A stretch of 10,064 nt of DNA from Candidatus Kapaibacterium sp. Its GTDB lineage: Bacteria; Bacteroidota; Ignavibacteria; Kapaibacteriales; UBA2268. How positions within the stretch are numbered: the stretch's first letter is position 1; every line of letters begins with the position of its first letter. The DNA lies in contig JAUQWR010000051.1 of NCBI GenBank assembly GCA_030835065.1, positions 1 to 10,064 of the forward strand. The letters are read 5' to 3'. Shown here piece by piece: positions 7,695 through 10,064 of this stretch. Made by a program: the position numbers and the translations under genes. The notes under the pieces were generated by a model. The model made no database searches, was not told the DNA's origin, and worked only from the letters and a program-made list of their open reading frames with translations.

Positions 7695-8837
7695 GTGTTA
7701 GATTTTTCATTATATGATTTTGTTGTAGCATTGCTTGCTTTTCCATTATTAATAATGACTTTGACCGTGATTATTAATTCTATAGCAGGTCCTAAGTTAT
7801 CCAAAACTATTAACTATAATAAGTCAAAACTTCCATTTGTTTCTGTATTGATCCCAGCAAGAAATGAGGAAGGGAATATTGAAAAATGTTTAAGCTCTTT
7901 ACTTGTACAAGATTATCCAAATTTTGAAGTAATAGTATTAGATGATAATTCTGAAGACAATACATGGGAAATTATAAAGAAAATTCAATACAATTCAGAA
8001 AGACTTACTTCAATCAAAGGTGAAGAACTCATAGATGGCTGGTTTGGCAAACCACACGCCTGCATGCAGTTGTCCAAAAGAGCTATAGGAGATATACTAA
8101 TTTTTACTGATGCTGATAATACTTACGAAATTAATGCAATTAGTAATTCGGTTGCATTTATACAAAAATACAATTTAGACATGTTTAGTGCCTTTCCGGA
8201 GCAGATTAATAAAAGTTTTTTCGAAAAAATTATCGTTTCAGTTTTAGATTTGATTATCTATTCGGGTTTTATTCTGTGGTCTGCATATTTTTTCAAAAAT
8301 AAAGCATTTGCATCTGCAAATGGTCAATGGCTTGTGTTTAGAAAATCTGCATATGAAGAGATTGGTGGACATACAAGAGTAAAAAACAATATAACAGAAG
8401 ATGTTGCATTAGCCAGATTAATCAAATCAAATAACAAGAAATTATTAGTTGCATCTGGCAAAGGTATGATTTATACCAGAATGTATTCAAATCTTAGAGA
8501 AATATTTAGTGGTTTCTCTAAAAATTTGTTTGGTATTGCAGATAATAAGCCAATATTATTTACGATTTTAATATGTCTTTTTATTGATTTAGCTTTATTG
8601 CCTTTTGTATCTTTATTTACTAAACCGATATTGATATCAATAATAATGGGATTATATACAATTTGGAATATGTTTCTGATTTTCGAATTTAAGCAATCCA
8701 AATTAAATTTATTATTCAGGTCCCTGGGTTTATTGATGTTTGTTGCTATAGGAATAAAATCGATGTATAATAATTATTTTGGAGTGTTGAGTTGGAAAGG
8801 AAGGAATTATTCAACAAAAAAAGGGAATAGGCAATAA
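7695..8837 (+). CDS. Membrane-anchored family 2 glycosyltransferase (CrtQ/CruC-like)
   Basis: With the GTG at 7695 the product is 380 residues; a TTG at 7671 would add eight residues and lies inside the acyltransferase gene. One membrane helix is at about 4-30. The GT-A domain starts VSVLIPARNEEGNIEKCL, with a nucleotide-contacting DDNS (83-86) and the DxD metal motif TDADN (D139, D141). WFGKPHACMQLSKRAIGD and the Q211-W212 motif follow, then ITEDVALA (E235-D236), the likely catalytic acid region. About three further helices lie between 285 and 360. GKxxACxQLxxxAxGDxLxFTDAD is the pattern of glycosyltransferases acting on lipid carriers and carotenoids (CrtQ, CruC, HpnI-like). The gene starts a base after the acyltransferase stop. 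Likely role: adding a sugar to the carotenoid or another membrane isoprenoid. The end overlaps the terminator of the opposing genes. The lipid acceptor is an inference. Confidence 0.85.
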   Translation: MLDFSLYDFVVALLAFPLLIMTLTVIINSIAGPKLSKTINYNKSKLPFVSVLIPARNEEGNIEKCLSSLLVQDYPNFEVIVLDDNSEDNTWEIIKKIQYNSERLTSIKGEELIDGWFGKPHACMQLSKRAIGDILIFTDADNTYEINAISNSVAFIQKYNLDMFSAFPEQINKSFFEKIIVSVLDLIIYSGFILWSAYFFKNKAFASANGQWLVFRKSAYEEIGGHTRVKNNITEDVALARLIKSNNKKLLVASGKGMIYTRMYSNLREIFSGFSKNLFGIADNKPILFTILICLFIDLALLPFVSLFTKPILISIIMGLYTIWNMFLIFEFKQSKLNLLFRSLGLLMFVAIGIKSMYNNYFGVLSWKGRNYSTKKGNRQ

Positions 8838-8852
8838 GTGTTACCTATTCCC
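8816..8852 (-). terminator. Intrinsic terminator of the RidA/ROK unit, inside the glycosyltransferase 3' end
   Basis: Plus-strand GGGAATAGG (8823-8831) is a perfect inverted repeat of CCTATTCCC (8844-8852). The stem is nine base pairs with a 12-base loop that includes the glycosyltransferase stop codon. Seven A residues (8816-8822) precede the stem on the plus strand, so a minus-strand transcript reads stem then a run of U. On the plus strand the stem is followed by AAATAAAC, with no U tract, so it points to termination of the minus-strand genes. It begins seven bases after the RidA stop codon. Confidence 0.85.
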
Positions 8853-8859
8853 AAATAAA

Positions 8860-9234
8860 CTATAAAACAGCAATAGCTTCGATTTCGATAAGAACATCTT
8901 TAGGAAGGCGTGCTACTTCGTAAGCAGCGCGAGCTGGTTTGCTTCCACCAAAATATTCATCGTAAACTTTATTCATTTCAACAAAATCATTCATGTTTTT
9001 CATCAAAACAGTAGTTTTAACAACATTATCTAATGTAGCACCAGCTTGTTCTAAAATAGCGATAATGTTTTTAATTGACTGATGAGTTTGAGTGATAATG
9101 TCGTCACCAGCTACAACACCTTCGGCAGTAAATGGAATCTGACCGGAAACAAAAATCATGTTGCCTGCTTTAATACCTTGTGAATAAGGTCCAATTGGAG
9201 CAGGAGCTTTGTCTGTTAAGATAATTTCTTTCAT
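8860..9234 (-). CDS. ridA: RidA-family enamine/imine deaminase
   Basis: RidA (YjgF/YER057c/UK114) hydrolyses reactive enamine/imine intermediates, such as 2-aminoacrylate from serine/threonine dehydratase, to keto acids and ammonia in the cytosol. The 124-residue product has the usual length. GPYSQG holds Y17, and [24 protein letters not shown] holds R102 and E117, matching E. coli R105 and E120 fifteen residues apart, so the active site looks intact. An AAGGA lies six bases before the ATG (plus-strand 9241-9245). It is 16 bp downstream of the ROK kinase gene and is read by the same unit, ending at the terminator that overlaps the neighbouring gene. Nothing suggests an unusual substrate. Some relatives of the Rid family are pathway-specific, but the Arg and Glu pair supports standard RidA. 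Confidence 0.95.
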   Translation of the reverse strand: MKEIILTDKAPAPIGPYSQGIKAGNMIFVSGQIPFTAEGVVAGDDIITQTHQSIKNIIAILEQAGATLDNVVKTTVLMKNMNDFVEMNKVYDEYFGGSKPARAAYEVARLPKDVLIEIEAIAVL

Positions 9235-9250
9235 ATTATTTCCTTAATAT

Positions 9251-10064
9251 TTATTGTGAAATAAGTTTTTTACCTAATAATGCAGCACCAATAATGCCTG
9301 CATCTTTATTAAATTTAGCTTTGCGAAATTCTAAGGAATTAGCAACATGTGGAAGAGCTCGATGCTGTATTGTTTCGAATGCAGAATCGAACAATGAATG
9401 ATGAGAAGCCGAAACTCCACCACCAAACACAACTTTAGTAATATCAAGAATATTTATTATCGAAGATAATGAAACACCAAGATAAAAACCTAATTTTTTT
9501 AGTAAATTGATTGCATGTATATCATTATTATCTGCTGCAAAGCTTAGATCCGCGACATCATAGTCAAGTTTGTTATATAGTAAAGAGCTCTCAATTTGAG
9601 TCAATTTTTTCATTTCTTTCAGAATTGAATTTCTAGAAATATATTCTTCAACAACACCCAATCTGAAACTTGGCAAATCATTATCAGAAAGAATATTAGA
9701 ACCTGCATCAATAATAACATGTCCAAACTCGCCGGCAGCACCGGAACTTCCTCTAAATAAATCCTTATTAATGATAATAGCGCCACCAAATCCGGTACCA
9801 AGAGTAGCATAAATAAAATTATTCAAATCTTGTCCTGATCCTAAAACAAGTTCGGCATAAGCAGCAGAATTAGCATCATTATCGATAGCAATTGGCAAAT
9901 CTATAAATTCTTTGAGTTTTTTGCCGAACTCAAAGTTTATCCAACCTTTTAGATTTGGAGCGATTGCGATAGTACCAGCAGCATCCACAGTACCGGGCAC
10001 TCCAATACCAATGGAATCAATATCGAAATTTTCGATAAAGTAGCTAATATAATTCAGGATTTGA
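9251..10064 (-). CDS. ROK-family sugar kinase (5' end outside window)
   Basis: The frame is open to the right edge. The upstream residues IGIGVPGTVDAAG run on through the GTG at 10000, so 270 residues are visible and the first 35-50 (with the ATP-binding DxGGT) are missing. APNLKGW and IDNDANSAAYAE (with the catalytic Asp, near 9872-9886) follow. LGTGFGGAIIINKDLFRGSSGAAGEFGH is the glycine-rich and GExGH block. ROK proteins phosphorylate glucose or N-acyl amino sugars, or regulate such genes; a helix-turn-helix would lie outside the visible part, and the length suggests a kinase. The usual zinc site CxCGxxGCxE after GEFGH is replaced by DLPSFRLGVVEEY, with no cysteine in the region (about 9640-9710). 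The VVEEY glutamate still aligns with the conserved Glu. It is followed by ridA 16 bp downstream. Glucokinase is the simplest guess, but the sugar is not determined. Confidence 0.9.
   Translation of the reverse strand, partial: QILNYISYFIENFDIDSIGIGVPGTVDAAGTIAIAPNLKGWINFEFGKKLKEFIDLPIAIDNDANSAAYAELVLGSGQDLNNFIYATLGTGFGGAIIINKDLFRGSSGAAGEFGHVIIDAGSNILSDNDLPSFRLGVVEEYISRNSILKEMKKLTQIESSLLYNKLDYDVADLSFAADNNDIHAINLLKKLGFYLGVSLSSIINILDITKVVFGGGVSASHHSLFDSAFETIQHRALPHVANSLEFRKAKFNKDAGIIGAALLGKKLISQ

Noticed and set aside
8838..8859. Terminator for the plus-strand run.
   Set aside because: The same stem has no U tract on that strand, so I cannot support bidirectional termination.
1..10064. CRISPR array, tRNA, rRNA or mobile element.
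   Set aside because: No repeat-spacer pattern, tRNA fold, transposase or terminal inverted repeat was seen on either strand.

Overview
The window is AT-rich (about one third G+C by eye) chromosomal DNA of a Gram-negative type bacterium. It holds ten protein genes packed with almost no intergenic space. The secreted GWxTD-domain protein, the MEP isoprenoid pathway, the phytoene synthase/glycosyltransferase set and the low G+C all fit the Bacteroidota/Chlorobiota/Ignavibacteriota/Kapabacteria (FCB) side of the tree. The phylum is an inference, and no 16S rRNA or tRNA is present to test it. Several genes carry clear Shine-Dalgarno (SD) sequences, which argues against a typical Bacteroidia member.

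Plus strand, 1-8837: eight genes and one gene entering from the left edge all read rightward, with gaps of 26 bp or less and several stop/start overlaps. In order they are the 3' part of a cell-wall amidase (Amidase_3), ispF (MEP pathway), a membrane sensor histidine kinase with a large extracytoplasmic domain, the YqgF/RuvX pre-16S rRNA nuclease, a secreted GWxTD-domain protein, a DegT/DnrJ/EryC1 sugar aminotransferase, a squalene/phytoene synthase, a PlsC-type acyltransferase and a membrane-anchored family-2 glycosyltransferase. The last three overlap or abut. They look like a cassette that makes a carotenoid (or another C30/C40 isoprenoid) and then glycosylates and acylates it, as in staphyloxanthin or chlorobactene glucoside ester synthesis. 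IspF further up the same run supplies the isoprenoid precursor pathway.

Minus strand, 10064-8860: a ROK-family sugar kinase, whose 5' end lies outside the window, is followed after 16 bp by a RidA enamine/imine deaminase. This unit converges on the plus-strand run. Its intrinsic terminator is a perfect 9-bp stem with a T tract, and it lies inside the last codons and stop of the glycosyltransferase gene.

No mobile element, CRISPR array, RNA gene or non-coding stretch above about 30 bp was found. The points worth a second look are the carotenoid glycolipid cassette, the loss of signature residues in three proteins (GWxTD Trp to Ala, ROK zinc-site cysteines absent, acyltransferase block III changed to PQAEL), and the tight coupling of ispF to a histidine kinase gene.
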